64,000 nucleotides of DNA from an uncultured Pelagibacteraceae bacterium (lineage in GTDB: Bacteria > Pseudomonadota > Alphaproteobacteria > Pelagibacterales > AG-422-B15): contig CACCKE010000001.1 of NCBI GenBank assembly GCA_902546615.1, forward strand, positions 1 through 64,000. Reading direction: 5' to 3'. The notes below the pieces were generated by a model. It saw nothing but the letters and a program-made list of their open reading frames with translations. It did no database searches and had not been told where the DNA came from. Below, in pieces: positions 9,146-21,647 of this stretch. The position numbers and the translations under genes are program-made. Position 1 is the first letter of the stretch; every line of letters begins with the position of its first letter.

Positions 9146-10593
9146 TTTTTTTCTGTTAAAAGAGAAAACTGTTTTGATATATTACCCTTTTCACGATCAA
9201 TTAAACTTGTGGGGTACTCGCCTGTAAAACAATGATCAGTAAATTGAGGTTGGTCAGGGTTTCTATTCTCATAGCCCATAGCTCTATAAGTGCCCTCTAA
9301 TGATAAGAAAAATAATGATTTAGATCCAATAGTCTTACTAATCTCTTCAATACTATTTTTTGACGCAATAAGTTCATTATAATCTGGAGTATCGATTCCA
9401 TAAAAATCAGGATGCTTTATCGGAGGGCATGCTATACCTAAATGTACTTCTTTCGCACCTGCATCATAAATCATTTTAATTATTTTTTTAGCTGTAGTTC
9501 CTCTTACAATAGAGTCATCGATTAAAATAATTTTTTTATTTTTAATGTAAGATACATTAGCATTATGTTTAAGCTTAACACCAAATTGTCTAATACTTTG
9601 GGATGGCTCGATAAATGTTCTTCCAACATAGTGATTTCTAATTATACCTAGTTCAAATGGCGTGTTTGACTGCTGTGCATAGCCGAGGGCAGCTGGAACT
9701 CCTGAGTCAGGAACAGGTACAACTGTATCTGCATCAACATAATGTTCTTTTGCTAATTCTATTCCAAGATTTTTTCTATAAGTATAAACTGTGTTTCCTC
9801 CCAGCATACTGTCAGGACGAGAAAAATAAATTCTCTCAAAAATACATGGTCTTTCAGCAACTTTTGGGAAAGGTCTAATGCTTTCCATCCCTTTTTCTGA
9901 AATTATTATTATTTCTCCATTTTCAATTTCTCTGACAAATTTTGCACCGATAATATCAAGAGCACATGATTCTGAAGCTAGAACTGGGGCCCCATTGAGG
10001 TCACCAAGAACTAAAGGTCTTATTCCATAAGGATCTCTTACACCAATAAGTTTCTTGTTTGTAAGAATAACAAGTGAATAGGCCCCATGGATTTGAAATA
10101 AAGCATCTATAAGTTTATCAACTATTTGCTTTCGCTCAGACTGCGCTACTAATTGCAAAATTGTTTCAGTATCAGATGTAGATTGAAAAATTGATCCACG
10201 ACTTACAAGATTTTCTCTTAAAGCTGAAGCATTTGTTAGATTTCCATTATGTGCACATGCAAAGCCACCTGACATTAAATCTGCATACAACGGCTGAATA
10301 TTTTTTAAAATTGAATCACCAGTTGTAGAATATCGAACGTGACCAATTGCATTGCTACCCTGCAATCTATTAATTACCTCTTGTTTATTAAAGTGATCCC
10401 CAACAAGTCCCGGTCTTCTGACGCCGTGAAACTTTTCTCCATCAAATGAAACAATTCCGGCGCCTTCTTGACCCCGATGTTGTAGGGCATGTAATCCTAA
10501 GGCAGTAAGTGCGGAAGCGTCTGGGCTTCCAAATATACCAAATACACCACATTCTTCATGAAGTTTATCTTCTGAAGTGTTAATGTATTCCAT
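9142..10593 (-). CDS. purF: Amidophosphoribosyltransferase
   Basis: ECGVFGIFG, LHALQHRGQEGAGI, VPVPDSGVPAALGYA, ILIDDSIVRGTT. Confidence 0.97.
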   Translation of the reverse strand: MEYINTSEDKLHEECGVFGIFGSPDASALTALGLHALQHRGQEGAGIVSFDGEKFHGVRRPGLVGDHFNKQEVINRLQGSNAIGHVRYSTTGDSILKNIQPLYADLMSGGFACAHNGNLTNASALRENLVSRGSIFQSTSDTETILQLVAQSERKQIVDKLIDALFQIHGAYSLVILTNKKLIGVRDPYGIRPLVLGDLNGAPVLASESCALDIIGAKFVREIENGEIIIISEKGMESIRPFPKVAERPCIFERIYFSRPDSMLGGNTVYTYRKNLGIELAKEHYVDADTVVPVPDSGVPAALGYAQQSNTPFELGIIRNHYVGRTFIEPSQSIRQFGVKLKHNANVSYIKNKKIILIDDSIVRGTTAKKIIKMIYDAGAKEVHLGIACPPIKHPDFYGIDTPDYNELIASKNSIEEISKTIGSKSLFFLSLEGTYRAMGYENRNPDQPQFTDHCFTGEYPTSLIDREKGNISKQFSLLTEKN

Positions 10594-10608
10594 TAATGAA
10601 ACCTTTGT

Positions 10609-12678
10609 TTAGATTTCAGCATCCTTTATTGATAATTTAACCTTGCCTTTATCAAAACCGATTACTTTGACTTTTACTATATCACCTTCACTTACAACGT
10701 CAGTAACTTTCTCAACTCTCTCCTCAGATAGTTGTGAAATATGAACAAGTCCATCCCTTTTTCCAAAGAAATTAACAAAAGCGCCAAATTCCATAATTTT
10801 AACAACCTTACCCTCATAAACCTGACCAACTTCAGGTTCTTCAATAATTGAGTTTATTAATTCAATTGCGGCTTGAATTGATTCATTATTGGTTCCAGCT
10901 ATTTTTACATTGCCGCTATCACTAATATCGATTCTTGCGCCAGATTTTTCAATTATATCTTTTATGGTTGCACCACCTTTTCCAATAATTTCGCCAATAT
11001 TATCTCTTTTGACTTTCATCATTTCAACTCTGGGTGTGTAAGGTCCAAGCTCAGTTCTTGGAGAGTTTAACGCTTTATTCATTTCATTTAAGATATATTC
11101 TCTTCCGCCCTTAGCTTGGTCTAGGGCCTTTTCCATAATCTCATATGTGATTCCAGTGATTTTAATATCCATCTGCAATGATGTAACACCGTCTTTGGTG
11201 CCTGCTACTTTAAAATCCATATCACCTAAATGGTCTTCATCACCGAGAATATCAGATAATACAGCAAAATCATCGCCCTCTTTAATTAATCCCATTGCAA
11301 TACCTGAAACTGAATTTTTGATGGGAACCCCAGCATCCATTAGAGCAAGTGAAGATCCACAAACAGTCGCCATTGATGATGAACCATTTGATTCAGTAAT
11401 ATCTGATACTAAGCGGATTGTATAATCAAAATCCTCTTTATTAGGCAATACTGCTTTAAGGGCTCTCCAAGCTAATTTACCATGACCAATTTCTCTTCTA
11501 CCTGCTGAACCCATTCTTCCAACCTCCCCAACTGAATATGGAGGAAAATTATAATGAAGCATGAAATTTTCTTTATAAGAACCTTGAAGTGCCTCAATCC
11601 GTTGCTCATCTTCTCCAAATCCTAAAGTTGCAACAACAATTGCCTGTGTTTCACCTCTGGTAAACAAGGAAGAACCATGTGTTCTAGGCAACCATGAAAC
11701 TTCTGAAGAAATATCTCTTACTTCATCAAGCTTACGCCCATCAATTCTAGATTTATCATTCAAAATTTGCGATCTAACTACATCTTTTTCAATTTTTTTG
11801 AAATATGACATTACTTCATTAATATTTTTATCTTCAATGTCAGCGTACTTTTCTTCTACAGCAGACTTAATCTCACTTAAAGAGTTTTGTCTTTCCATCT
11901 TATCAACGATTGAATAGCTTTTTTTGATTTGATCTTCGAATTCACTTTTAATCTCATTAATCAACTCATCATTAACATTATATTCAAATTCCCATGGGTC
12001 TCTGGCACACTCCTCAGCAAGATTAATAATTATTTTTATGACTTCTTGCATTGACTCGTGTCCAAATTTGACTGCACCCAACATAATTTCCTCAGAAAGT
12101 TCTTTAGCTTCAGATTCAACCATTAGGACAGCATCTTGGGTTCCAGATACTACAAGGTCTAATTGAGTTTCTTCATTGATTTTTGGATTTAATATATAAT
12201 CTTTTCCGTCATAACCAACTCTACATCCACCAATTGGTCCCATGAATGGTATACCAGATAATGTCAAGGCACTAGAAGCTGCTATCATTGCAACTATGTC
12301 GGGGTTTGTTTCTGTATCGTGCGACAATACAGTTAAAATAACTTGAGTTTCGTTTTTGAATCCCTCAGGAAATAATGGTCTTATAGGCCTATCAATTAGT
12401 CTTGAGGTAAGTGTTTCAAATTCAGTAGGTCTACCTTCACGTTTAAAAAAGCCACCTGGAATTTTACCTGCTGCATAAAATTTTTCTTGATAACTGACAG
12501 TTAATGGAAAAAAATCAATGTCGGGTTTTGCAGTTTTAGCAGCTACGACATTAGCCATAACAACTGTATCTCCATAACTAACTATAGTCGAAGCAGTTGC
12601 CTGTTTTGCTACCTTTCCTGTTTCTATTTTTAATACTTGGTTTCCCCAATTCATTTCTCTTGAAATAGCTTGTTCCAT
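10609..12678 (-). CDS. pnp: Polyribonucleotide nucleotidyltransferase (PNPase)
   Basis: Two RNase PH domains, KH domain ([15 protein letters not shown]) and C-terminal S1 domain. Confidence 0.97.
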   Translation of the reverse strand: MEQAISREMNWGNQVLKIETGKVAKQATASTIVSYGDTVVMANVVAAKTAKPDIDFFPLTVSYQEKFYAAGKIPGGFFKREGRPTEFETLTSRLIDRPIRPLFPEGFKNETQVILTVLSHDTETNPDIVAMIAASSALTLSGIPFMGPIGGCRVGYDGKDYILNPKINEETQLDLVVSGTQDAVLMVESEAKELSEEIMLGAVKFGHESMQEVIKIIINLAEECARDPWEFEYNVNDELINEIKSEFEDQIKKSYSIVDKMERQNSLSEIKSAVEEKYADIEDKNINEVMSYFKKIEKDVVRSQILNDKSRIDGRKLDEVRDISSEVSWLPRTHGSSLFTRGETQAIVVATLGFGEDEQRIEALQGSYKENFMLHYNFPPYSVGEVGRMGSAGRREIGHGKLAWRALKAVLPNKEDFDYTIRLVSDITESNGSSSMATVCGSSLALMDAGVPIKNSVSGIAMGLIKEGDDFAVLSDILGDEDHLGDMDFKVAGTKDGVTSLQMDIKITGITYEIMEKALDQAKGGREYILNEMNKALNSPRTELGPYTPRVEMMKVKRDNIGEIIGKGGATIKDIIEKSGARIDISDSGNVKIAGTNNESIQAAIELINSIIEEPEVGQVYEGKVVKIMEFGAFVNFFGKRDGLVHISQLSEERVEKVTDVVSEGDIVKVKVIGFDKGKVKLSIKDAEI

Positions 12679-12716
12679 ATTCTTTCATTCCTCTAAAATT
12701 TTTATTTATCATTGCT

Positions 12717-12989
12717 TTATTTTCTAATACCGAGCTTTTCTATTAATTTCTCGTAAGTTTCCTTATTGCTTTTTTTTAAGTATGCTAGCAAGCTCCGTCT
12801 TTGATTTATAAGTCTCATAAGACCAGTTCTTGAATGATTATCTTTTTTATGTGACTGAAAATGTTCAGTTAAATTAGATATTCTCTCACTGAGAATAGCT
12901 ATTTGTACCTCTGGAGACCCTGTATCTTTTTCGGATCTCGCATACTCATCAATTATCTTGGTCTTATTTTCTCTATTTATCGACATCAC
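12717..12989 (-). CDS. rpsO: 30S ribosomal protein S15
   Basis: [44 protein letters not shown]. Confidence 0.97.
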   Translation of the reverse strand: MMSINRENKTKIIDEYARSEKDTGSPEVQIAILSERISNLTEHFQSHKKDNHSRTGLMRLINQRRSLLAYLKKSNKETYEKLIEKLGIRK

Positions 12990-12997
12990 TGTTCCTC

Positions 12998-13870
12998 TTA
13001 TAAATTAAAAACCCTCACAGGTTTTATTTTACCCTCGATAGCTTTACCTATACCCACAAACTTTCTATTTGTTTCAATTAATAAATAATCATTCTCAGAT
13101 TTTTTATTAAAATAATCAAAGCTAAGACCATTTCGAAATTTACGGCTTAATTCTTGATCGATCAATACTGCTGGGATGTCGTCCAGTACGTCTCTAATTG
13201 AATGCATTACTTCAAAATGATCGCCAATATGTACTAATTCTTCAAATTTATCTAGTAAAATAATATCTTTTTCCTCAATTTTACCAATTTTTACTCTTCT
13301 TAACTGAGAAACATAGGCATATGTTCCAAGCATTTTTCCTAAATCTCTCGCTATTGATCGCACATAAGTCCCAGTGGAACATTCCATTATGAAAGAATAC
13401 TCATTTTTATTTTTGGCGCCTGAACATTCTATACTTTTTATAAATACATCTTTGGCTTTGAGTTCAAATTTTTGATTATTTCTCGCAAGTTTATAAGCTC
13501 TTTTACCATTAACCTTTACTGCAGAAAATTGTGGGGGTATTTGTCTTTGTTTTCCAATAAACTTTTTAATACATTGATCTATTCCATCTAATGTAGGCAG
13601 AATATTTGATTTTTTAATTGTCTTTCCAGTAATGTCATCGGTATCTTTCAGCTCCCCGAAAACTACGTTAAATTTATAGACTTTATTTTGGTTGAGATAA
13701 TGAATACTTTTTGTTGCTTCACCTAAAGCAATTGCAAGTATTCCTGTCGCAAAAGGGTCTAAAGTACCGCTATGTCCAATTTTTTTAATATTTAAAACTT
13801 TTTTAAGCCTTTTAATTACTTTAAATGACGTAATATTTTTAGGTTTGTCTATAAATATCCAACCGTTCAT
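12998..13870 (-). CDS. truB: tRNA pseudouridine(55) synthase
   Basis: [39 protein letters not shown]. Confidence 0.96.
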   Translation of the reverse strand: MNGWIFIDKPKNITSFKVIKRLKKVLNIKKIGHSGTLDPFATGILAIALGEATKSIHYLNQNKVYKFNVVFGELKDTDDITGKTIKKSNILPTLDGIDQCIKKFIGKQRQIPPQFSAVKVNGKRAYKLARNNQKFELKAKDVFIKSIECSGAKNKNEYSFIMECSTGTYVRSIARDLGKMLGTYAYVSQLRRVKIGKIEEKDIILLDKFEELVHIGDHFEVMHSIRDVLDDIPAVLIDQELSRKFRNGLSFDYFNKKSENDYLLIETNRKFVGIGKAIEGKIKPVRVFNL

Positions 13871-14262
13871 GATTTAGTTTCTTTTAAATCATTGAGGACT
13901 TTTTCTGATCTAAGTAATTTTTCTATATTGTTTATTTCATTAATGCTTTTGTCATTTCTGAAAACAAGTTTAGGAGAAAACTTTAAATTTATTAAATTTG
14001 TAACTTCTCTAGAGAGATATTGCTTACAGGAATTTAATTTTAAAATAATTTCAGTTCCATCAATTTTTTCATGGGCTATTACATAAACATATGCAATCTT
14101 TAAATCAGAATTCATTTCAACTTTTACTACATTTATTGGAAACTCGAAAGGTGTATCGAGTGGCAATTCATTTTTTACCAAAACCTCACTTATAGCTTTT
14201 CTGACTATCTCAGAAACTTTGTGTGATCTATTGGTCTTTTCAGTTTTTCTTTTTAAGATCAC
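13867..14262 (-). CDS. rbfA: Ribosome-binding factor A
   Basis: Size, position between infB and truB, RbfA-like fold sequence (VEMNSDLKIAYVYV, SPKLVFRNDKSI). Confidence 0.9.
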   Translation of the reverse strand: MILKRKTEKTNRSHKVSEIVRKAISEVLVKNELPLDTPFEFPINVVKVEMNSDLKIAYVYVIAHEKIDGTEIILKLNSCKQYLSREVTNLINLKFSPKLVFRNDKSINEINNIEKLLRSEKVLNDLKETKS

Positions 14263-16661
14263 AATGATTGTGCTATTTCTTCTATACTAAATGCTTCAAT
14301 GAAATCACCTACTTCGAAATCATTAAATTCTTTTATGCTGATCCCACATTCTGTTCCAGATTTTACCTCATTGGCCTCATTTTTTTCTCTTTTTAAGCTA
14401 AGAATATCTCCATCATAAATTGTTTTTTCATTTCTTGTTACTTTAACTTTCGCACTTTTGTTAACTGAACCTTCAACTACTCTACAGCCTGCGATTGCAC
14501 CAATTTTTGAAACTTTAAAAATTTGTAGAACTTCAGCTTTACCAATGAAATTTTCTTTGATTGTAGGTTTTAATTTACCACTAGCAAAATTAGATACAAA
14601 TTCAATAAGCTCATAGATAATATTAAAGTTTTGAATCGAAAGATTGTTTATTTTTGCTTTAGCCTTAGCTTCTTTCGTAGTAGTGGAATTGAATGATAAT
14701 AATAATGCATTTGATGCTGATGCAAGAGCTACATCACTCTCATTAATGAAACCGACTCCGGAGTGAATTACATTAATTGTTATTTTATCACTTTTTATAT
14801 TTTCTAATTGATGAATTATAGCCTCTGATGAACCACGAGTATCAGCTTTAATTACAACTTCTAGTATTTCCTTACTATTTTCAAGTGAGCCAAAGGCTAA
14901 GTCATTATCTGTATTTTTAATTTTTTTTGGTAAAACTTTATTTTTCTTGATTTGACTTCTAATTTCACACAATTCTCTCGCTTTTTCATCACTTTCAACA
15001 GTTACAAAACTATCTCCAGCCTCAGGAGGCTCATTAAGACCCAATACTTGTACAGGCATAGATGAAAGCGCCTCCATTAGATTTTGACCTTTATCATTGA
15101 GTATCGCCCTGACTTTTCCATATTCACTTCCAGCAACAGCTATATCACCTACTTTTAATTTCCCATTTGTTACAATTATATTACAAAGCGGACCTCTTCC
15201 TTTATCCACATTTGCTTCAATTACTGTTGCTTCAGCAAAAGTTTCATTATTTGTTTTTAATTCTGAGAGCTCAGCCTGTAAGACAATTGCTTCAAGTAAT
15301 TTATCAATATTAACACCTGTTTCAGCTGATACTTCAACCGATTGAATCTCACCTGATAAATCTTCTACTATTAGATCTTCTGAAAGAAGTTGCTCTTTTA
15401 TTTTTTGAGGATTTGACTCTGGTTTATCACATTTATTAATAGCAACAATAATAGGCACCTTAGCAGACTTTGCATGTGAGATGGCTTCTTTAGTTTGTGG
15501 CATTACTCCATCATCAGCAGCAACTATTAAAACTACAATATCTGTTACGTTGGCACCTCGTGCACGCATATCTGTGAAAGCTGCATGTCCAGGAGTATCA
15601 ATAAAAGTAATTTTCTTATTATTATGAATTACTTCATATGCACCAATATGTTGAGTGATGCCTCCACTCTCCCCTGAAACAACATTGGAATTTCTAATTT
15701 TATCCAACAAAGAAGTTTTTCCATGATCAACATGGCCCATTATAGTGACTATTGGTGACCTGATGTCATTTTTTTCTGCCTTTATATCTTTTGATATAAG
15801 GTCTTTTTCAAGATCTTCTATATTTTCTCTTTTGAAATTATGACCGAACTCAGTTACCAAGATTTCAGCTGTATCAGCATCAATTGACTCATTTATTGTG
15901 GCCATCATACCCATTTTCATTAATGATTTTATTAAATCACCTGACTTTTCAGTCATTCTATTTGCTAATTCTTTTACAGTTATGAATTCGGGTATATATA
16001 CGTCTCTGACAAGTTTTTTTACAGGCTCTTGCTCCGATTGAGTTTTTTTGATTTTTTGTTTTGCTCTTTTATAGGCCGCGAGGCTTCTTGTTCTTTCATC
16101 AATGTCACTCAAAGCCGTAACAATAGTTACTTTTCTCTCTCTAATTTTCTTTCTACCAAAAGTATTTTGAGTTTTCCTTCTATCTTCAGTTTCATTTATT
16201 TTTTCAGAGTTTTTTTTCTTATCTGAGTCTCTTTTTTGATCTCTACCATCTAAAATATCAATATTGTTATTTTTATTCTCTTCGAAGGAGGGATTTTGTT
16301 TTTCTAGCTTATTGGGTGAATTGCCAGATCTAATTTTATCTATCTCATCTTTTTTTTCTTTTTTACTATCGGCTTCAAGAATTCTTTTTTGCTCATCTTT
16401 TGATAGCGGTTTAAGTACTACGCCAGATTTATTTGCGCTTTTTTCAATGTTTTCTTGAATATTTTTTTCAATAGTATTTTTCTTTTTTGTATTTGAAATT
16501 TGAGATTGAGTCTCTGTACCGATACCTCTTTTATATCTTTTTTTTTCAACAATAACCGTTTTACCTGCTTCAATATTTCTTTTTGGTGCAATTAAAGGTT
16601 TGGTACCCAACTTTAAACTTAAGGTCTTGTTTTTTTTTGTTTTATCTTTGATATCTGTCAT
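14259..16661 (-). CDS. infB: Translation initiation factor IF-2
   Basis: [45 protein letters not shown]; lysine-rich N-terminus. Confidence 0.97.
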   Translation of the reverse strand: MTDIKDKTKKNKTLSLKLGTKPLIAPKRNIEAGKTVIVEKKRYKRGIGTETQSQISNTKKKNTIEKNIQENIEKSANKSGVVLKPLSKDEQKRILEADSKKEKKDEIDKIRSGNSPNKLEKQNPSFEENKNNNIDILDGRDQKRDSDKKKNSEKINETEDRRKTQNTFGRKKIRERKVTIVTALSDIDERTRSLAAYKRAKQKIKKTQSEQEPVKKLVRDVYIPEFITVKELANRMTEKSGDLIKSLMKMGMMATINESIDADTAEILVTEFGHNFKRENIEDLEKDLISKDIKAEKNDIRSPIVTIMGHVDHGKTSLLDKIRNSNVVSGESGGITQHIGAYEVIHNNKKITFIDTPGHAAFTDMRARGANVTDIVVLIVAADDGVMPQTKEAISHAKSAKVPIIVAINKCDKPESNPQKIKEQLLSEDLIVEDLSGEIQSVEVSAETGVNIDKLLEAIVLQAELSELKTNNETFAEATVIEANVDKGRGPLCNIIVTNGKLKVGDIAVAGSEYGKVRAILNDKGQNLMEALSSMPVQVLGLNEPPEAGDSFVTVESDEKARELCEIRSQIKKNKVLPKKIKNTDNDLAFGSLENSKEILEVVIKADTRGSSEAIIHQLENIKSDKITINVIHSGVGFINESDVALASASNALLLSFNSTTTKEAKAKAKINNLSIQNFNIIYELIEFVSNFASGKLKPTIKENFIGKAEVLQIFKVSKIGAIAGCRVVEGSVNKSAKVKVTRNEKTIYDGDILSLKREKNEANEVKSGTECGISIKEFNDFEVGDFIEAFSIEEIAQSL

Positions 16662-16682
16662 TATAAAAATCTATAGATCAAA

Positions 16683-18218
16683 TTATTCAAGCCATATTTT
16701 TCTAGCTTCCATGATTAATTGATCACCTTCTTCTCGTGTTAAATTAAACTCCTCTAATAACCCCGTAACTTTTGAATTTTTGTCTCCTTTAACTTCCAAA
16801 TAGCCAATTAGATCATCTGTTGTCAATCCAGCAAAGTCATCGAGTGTCTTAATATCATTCTCAGCTAACTTAACTACCATTGCTTTTGAAAGTAAATCAA
16901 ACTGAATTAAATCATTAGATACTTTCATATCTTTAATTTTTGTTTGATTTTCCTCTTCTTTATCTGACAAAAATTTCTTTGCTCTTTCTATTAATTCTGT
17001 AGCAATTTCTTCGTCAAAACCCTCAATAGATAATAATTCTGATTTATCTGTATCTATTACTTCTTCTACACTCCCGAACCCCTCACTTACAAGTAGCTGT
17101 GCAAGTGTCTCATCAACATCTAAAGATGAAACGAATATATCTGTTTTATTTGTAAAGTCTTCTTGTCGCTTAGATGACTCTTCATCCTCAGTTAATATAT
17201 CGATCTCATATCCAGTTAATTCAGTTGCAAGTTTAACATTTTGACCTCTTCTTCCTATTGCAAGACTTAAATGTTCCTCAGATACTACAACTTCAATTTT
17301 GTTTTGGTCTTCATCAAGAACAACTTTTAAAACTTCAGCAGGAGAAAGTGAAGCAATTGCTAAATTTGCAACATTATCAGACCAATTTATGATATCAATT
17401 TTCTCTCCTTGTAGCTCATTAACTACTGCTTGAACTCGACTACCCCTCATTCCTACGCACGCACCAACAGGGTCAATTGAACCATCTTCCGTAAAAACTG
17501 CTATTTTAGCTCTACTACCAGGATCACGTGCAACACTTTTAATGCTAATAATTCCATCGTAAATCTCTGGCACCTCTTGAGTAAATAGTTTTGCCATAAA
17601 TTGTGGATGGGATCTGGACAAGAATATTTGTGGTCCCTTTAATTCTGCGCGCACATCATAAATGTACGCTCTTACCCTATCACCATTACGTAAATTTTCT
17701 CTAGGAATTGTTTGATCTTTTCTAACGACACCCTCAGCTTTACCAAGATCTAGTATAATATTTCCAAACTCCATTCTTTTAACAATTCCATTTACAATTT
17801 CACCAACCCTATCTTTATATTCGTTATACTGTCTTTCTCTTTCTGCCTCGCGAACTTTTGAATTAATTACTTGTTTTGCAGTTTGCGCCGCTATTCTTCC
17901 AAAATCTAAAGGGGGAAGTGGATCAAGAAGTTGATCACCTATTTGAGCAGCTCCATTTATTTTTTTTGCAGCTTTAAGAGTAATTTCAAGAAATTTATTT
18001 TTAACATCATCAACAACAAGCATTTTTCTTGATATTGAAATATCTCCATTGTCTTGATTAATTTCTACTATTACTTCATTTTCTTCACCATAATTACTCT
18101 TGGCTGCTTTAGCAATTGCCTCTTCTAAAGCCGCTATAACAATTGATTTATCAATCATTTTTTCTTGAGCAACAGTTTCAGCAATTCGTAGAATTTCAAT
18201 TTTATTTGCACTAACCAT
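16683..18218 (-). CDS. nusA: Transcription termination/antitermination protein NusA
   Basis: S1/KH motifs, VGACVGMRGSRVQAVVNELQGEKIDII, AIGRRGQNVKLA; C-terminal helix-hairpin-helix repeats. Confidence 0.96.
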   Translation of the reverse strand: MVSANKIEILRIAETVAQEKMIDKSIVIAALEEAIAKAAKSNYGEENEVIVEINQDNGDISISRKMLVVDDVKNKFLEITLKAAKKINGAAQIGDQLLDPLPPLDFGRIAAQTAKQVINSKVREAERERQYNEYKDRVGEIVNGIVKRMEFGNIILDLGKAEGVVRKDQTIPRENLRNGDRVRAYIYDVRAELKGPQIFLSRSHPQFMAKLFTQEVPEIYDGIISIKSVARDPGSRAKIAVFTEDGSIDPVGACVGMRGSRVQAVVNELQGEKIDIINWSDNVANLAIASLSPAEVLKVVLDEDQNKIEVVVSEEHLSLAIGRRGQNVKLATELTGYEIDILTEDEESSKRQEDFTNKTDIFVSSLDVDETLAQLLVSEGFGSVEEVIDTDKSELLSIEGFDEEIATELIERAKKFLSDKEEENQTKIKDMKVSNDLIQFDLLSKAMVVKLAENDIKTLDDFAGLTTDDLIGYLEVKGDKNSKVTGLLEEFNLTREEGDQLIMEARKIWLE

Positions 18219-18233
18219 ATGTATCCTTCAACG

Positions 18234-18262
18234 TAAAAAAAAAGCGGGCTTAACCCACTTTT
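18234..18262 (-). terminator. Intrinsic-type terminator/attenuator hairpin in the nusA leader
   Basis: Minus strand AAAGTGGG-TTAAG-CCCGCTTTTTTTTTT; the T-G wobble pairs only in the minus-strand transcript; the T-run ends 15 nt before the nusA ATG. Confidence 0.7.
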
Positions 18263-18337
18263 GTTTGAATTAGCAATATTTTGGTATTTCTATACACCTG
18301 TAGTATTAATAAATCAAGTAAGTAAAATTTAGTAATT

Positions 18338-19042
18338 TCACAGAGTTAACAGATAGATTTTACCCCCATTTTCTAATGCTTTTCTCTGATATTTTGAGAT
18401 TCCATATAATTCATCGTTTTTTTTAAGTATAGATGAACTAAATGATCCGAAACTATCTTTATATTCATTCAAGAGACTTACAGTGTCCCTCAGATAATCT
18501 GAAGAGTCAGTAGTCATATATATTGAATTTTTTGATTTTGTTATTTTATTTAAAAGACTTAATATTTCGTAAGACATTAATCTTCTTTTATGATGTCTTT
18601 TCTTTACCCAAGGATCGGGGTTAATAAGAAAAATTTTGTCAATGGATTTATGTGGCATTGCTTCTAAAAAATAAAAACTATTTAAATTGCTTAAGATTAT
18701 ATTTTTTAACCCAAAATCTAAAATTGACTCAAGAACTTTTGCAATACCATTTAAATAAACTTCGACACCTATAAATAATTCATTTGGTCTAGAAATTGCA
18801 TTTTTAATCAAAAACTCGCCATTTCCAAAACCAATTTCAATATTGGTTATGTCATAACGATTAGGTATATCTATTTTTCTATTTATTTTATCGTTGTTGA
18901 GACATTCGATAACATCCTGATCGAAAGAAAAATCATTGTAATACTTATTTATTAAGTTTTTTTTAGGTAAAGAAATTTTTTTGGATATTTTTCTTCCTTG
19001 AAATGAATAATACTTAGGATATTTGTTTTTCAATAAAAACAA
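18338..19042 (-). CDS. trmB: tRNA (guanine-N7-)-methyltransferase
   Basis: NIEIGFGNGEFLI, IGVEVYLNGIAKVL, KIFLINPDPWVKKRHHKRRL. Confidence 0.93.
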   Translation of the reverse strand: MFLLKNKYPKYYSFQGRKISKKISLPKKNLINKYYNDFSFDQDVIECLNNDKINRKIDIPNRYDITNIEIGFGNGEFLIKNAISRPNELFIGVEVYLNGIAKVLESILDFGLKNIILSNLNSFYFLEAMPHKSIDKIFLINPDPWVKKRHHKRRLMSYEILSLLNKITKSKNSIYMTTDSSDYLRDTVSLLNEYKDSFGSFSSSILKKNDELYGISKYQRKALENGGKIYLLTL

Positions 19043-19050
19043 GGACTTTT

Positions 19051-20208
19051 CTAAAGTTTTTTTGCTAGGTCAATGTTTTCCCAAGAAAATGATCCATCAC
19101 TCTCTGCTTCTCTTCCAAAATGACCATATGCCGCACTCTTCTTATAAATCGGTTTATGTAAATTAAGGTGATCCCTAATACCTCTAGGAGTAAGATCGAT
19201 GTTGGATGTAATTTTTTTAATGAGATCTTCATCTGACATCTGAGAAGTTCCATGTGTATCTACATAGATTGAAAGCGGGTCTGAAACGCCAATTGCATAC
19301 GCAAGTTGAAGAGTACACTTATCTGCAATCCCAGACGCAACAACGTTTTTTGCAATATATCTTGTGATATATGCTGCTGATCTGTCAACCTTAGTAGGAT
19401 CTTTTCCTGAAAATGCACCTCCACCATGTGGGGCCGCTCCACCGTAAGTATCAACTATTATTTTTCTTCCTGTCAGTCCCGTATCTCCATCAGGACCACC
19501 TATTACAAACTTTCCAGTGGGATTAATTAATATTTCAGTTTCATTACTAATCCACTCTTCAGGCATAATATTTTTTATTATAGGAATAATAATTTCACTC
19601 ACTCCTCGTTGATCAAGATTTTCATCATGTTGTGTAGAAACTACTATTTTAGTACATTTCTCTGGTGAGCCATTATTATATTGAAGCGTAACTTGACTTT
19701 TAGAGTCGGGTTGTATTCCTGGTGTTTTACCTTTTTTTCTTTTAAATGCCATTTCTTCTAAAATTTTATGTGAGTAGTATATTGGTGCAGGCATTAATGA
19801 CGGTGTTTCTTTACAAGCATAGCCAAACATGATTCCTTGATCACCCGCGCCTTGATCTTTATTTCCTGATGCATCGACTCCCATAGCTATATCAGCAGAT
19901 TGACTATGTACACCTGAACAGTCAAAAGAAAACTTTTCCCAGTGAAAACCTTCTTGTTCATATCCAATCTCTTTCACTGCATTTCTTGCAAGCGTCTCGT
20001 AATCACACTTATAGTTTTCTGGACCTCTTACTTCTCCAGCCATCACAACTTTATTTGTTGTTACTAACGTTTCCATTGCTACCCTGGAATTTTCAGGATT
20101 TTCCTGAGAAAGAAAATCATCAACTACAGAATCTGAAATTATATCACATACCTTATCTGGGTGACCTTCTGAAACTGACTCACTTGTAAAAAGATACTTG
20201 TTACTCAT
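19051..20208 (-). CDS. metK: S-adenosylmethionine synthetase
   Basis: [53 protein letters not shown]. Confidence 0.98.
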   Translation of the reverse strand: MSNKYLFTSESVSEGHPDKVCDIISDSVVDDFLSQENPENSRVAMETLVTTNKVVMAGEVRGPENYKCDYETLARNAVKEIGYEQEGFHWEKFSFDCSGVHSQSADIAMGVDASGNKDQGAGDQGIMFGYACKETPSLMPAPIYYSHKILEEMAFKRKKGKTPGIQPDSKSQVTLQYNNGSPEKCTKIVVSTQHDENLDQRGVSEIIIPIIKNIMPEEWISNETEILINPTGKFVIGGPDGDTGLTGRKIIVDTYGGAAPHGGGAFSGKDPTKVDRSAAYITRYIAKNVVASGIADKCTLQLAYAIGVSDPLSIYVDTHGTSQMSDEDLIKKITSNIDLTPRGIRDHLNLHKPIYKKSAAYGHFGREAESDGSFSWENIDLAKKL

Positions 20209-20213
20209 ACGTT

Positions 20214-21647
20214 TTAACTATTTTGTTTAAAGCGCATAGCATAGCCAATTATAAAAAATAAAACTATTAAAAAATATGCCAAGAGATTTCCATATTCTCT
20301 ATAGACAGTAGTCTCCAATTTCTCAGGGATTTTCACATCTAAGTAGGTTGTTTTACCAATATTTGTGACATTTAAAATTTCTCCAATTGGGCTTATTAAG
20401 CCTGAAAAACCTTTGTTAGAAGATCTAACTAGAGGTATTCCAAGTTCAATTGATCTAAAGAGAGCGTGCGTGAAATGTTGTCGAGGGCCACTAAAGTTTC
20501 CAAACCATCCATCATTACTTATGTTTACTAATAAATTAGTGTTATTTGAAATACTATTACGTACGAAGTTTGGAAAAATCACTTCATAACATATAAGTGG
20601 TAATATATTTGCCTTAAATACCTGGTCACTACTTCCTTTTGTCAATTCGTTGTCAAAAAACTTATTTTCATTAAATAAAATATTCATCAGACTTGATAAT
20701 GGAAAATACTCACCAAAAGGTACAAGAATTTTTTTATCGTAAGTAAATCCATTATAATTAATTGAATTATAAAATTTATTTTGATCTCTTCTAATATATC
20801 CAACTAACCAGTTTTCTGGACTACTTGGATTAAGCCCTAATGAGGTTTCAGGGAAAACTGTAATTAAATTAGAAGACCCCATTGTCGCAGTATTCTCAAT
20901 CGATTTCTTTGTCCATTTATCTTTTTGATTAAAATATGTATGTATTATTCTTAATTCATTTTCTGAATAGATTGTTTGATTATTATTAACTCTATACGAA
21001 CCGTATAAGTATAATAAAGCGAGAATTAAAATTGCAGTAAATAAATAAAATTTATTTTTTATATCAGCAATGTAGCTAAATATACAAACTGAGCAAAATA
21101 CAGTTATTAGTCCAAGTCCATAAATTCCAAAAATTGATGCAGATTGTGAGTAACTTAATGACCATGACCAACTATATCCAACTAAATTCCATGGCAGACC
21201 TGTAAATAATACACTTCTTAAAAATTCAAAAATTATCCATATTGAACTGAAATAAAATAATTTTGAGTTAAACTTGCTCCATAAAAAAGCATTGATAAGT
21301 TGCATTACACCAAAAAAAATAGAGAGAGAAAGAGGAAAAAAAATCAAAATAATTGGCGCTACATAAAATAACTTTGCATCAAGTTCTATTATTGAGTTTG
21401 AAACCCAATACATACTTAATAGAAAAAAACCGAAGCCAAAGCAAATACCATTAAAAAAAAAAATTTTGTAATATCTTTTAAAATTTTCAAAAATATAGTT
21501 ATTGATTAAAAAGTAAGTTCCAATTGCAATTAAAGACAAGAATGGAACTTTGAATGGCTCAAAACTAAATGCTAAGAGTATTCCCAATAAGAAACAAGTA
21601 GCATGTACGTAAAATCTTCTTAGTGGAATCAATTCCAATAATTTCAT
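20214..21647 (-). CDS. lnt: Apolipoprotein N-acyltransferase
   Basis: Multiple TM segments plus nitrilase domain ([65 protein letters not shown]). Confidence 0.95.
   Translation of the reverse strand: MKLLELIPLRRFYVHATCFLLGILLAFSFEPFKVPFLSLIAIGTYFLINNYIFENFKRYYKIFFFNGICFGFGFFLLSMYWVSNSIIELDAKLFYVAPIILIFFPLSLSIFFGVMQLINAFLWSKFNSKLFYFSSIWIIFEFLRSVLFTGLPWNLVGYSWSWSLSYSQSASIFGIYGLGLITVFCSVCIFSYIADIKNKFYLFTAILILALLYLYGSYRVNNNQTIYSENELRIIHTYFNQKDKWTKKSIENTATMGSSNLITVFPETSLGLNPSSPENWLVGYIRRDQNKFYNSINYNGFTYDKKILVPFGEYFPLSSLMNILFNENKFFDNELTKGSSDQVFKANILPLICYEVIFPNFVRNSISNNTNLLVNISNDGWFGNFSGPRQHFTHALFRSIELGIPLVRSSNKGFSGLISPIGEILNVTNIGKTTYLDVKIPEKLETTVYREYGNLLAYFLIVLFFIIGYAMRFKQNS

Noticed and set aside
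11147-11425. 92-aa plus-strand ORF inside pnp, and similar small ORFs antisense to infB, metK and hslU
   Set aside because: Antisense shadow ORFs of conserved genes with no domain signal
16029-16458. Low-complexity TTTTCTT-rich region in infB considered as a repeat or mobile element scar
   Set aside because: It is the lysine/glutamate-rich, poorly conserved N-terminus of IF-2
20209-20213. SAM riboswitch upstream of metK
   Set aside because: Only 5 bp separate lnt and metK, and lnt is downstream in transcription; trmB-metK-lnt are tightly packed with no leader space
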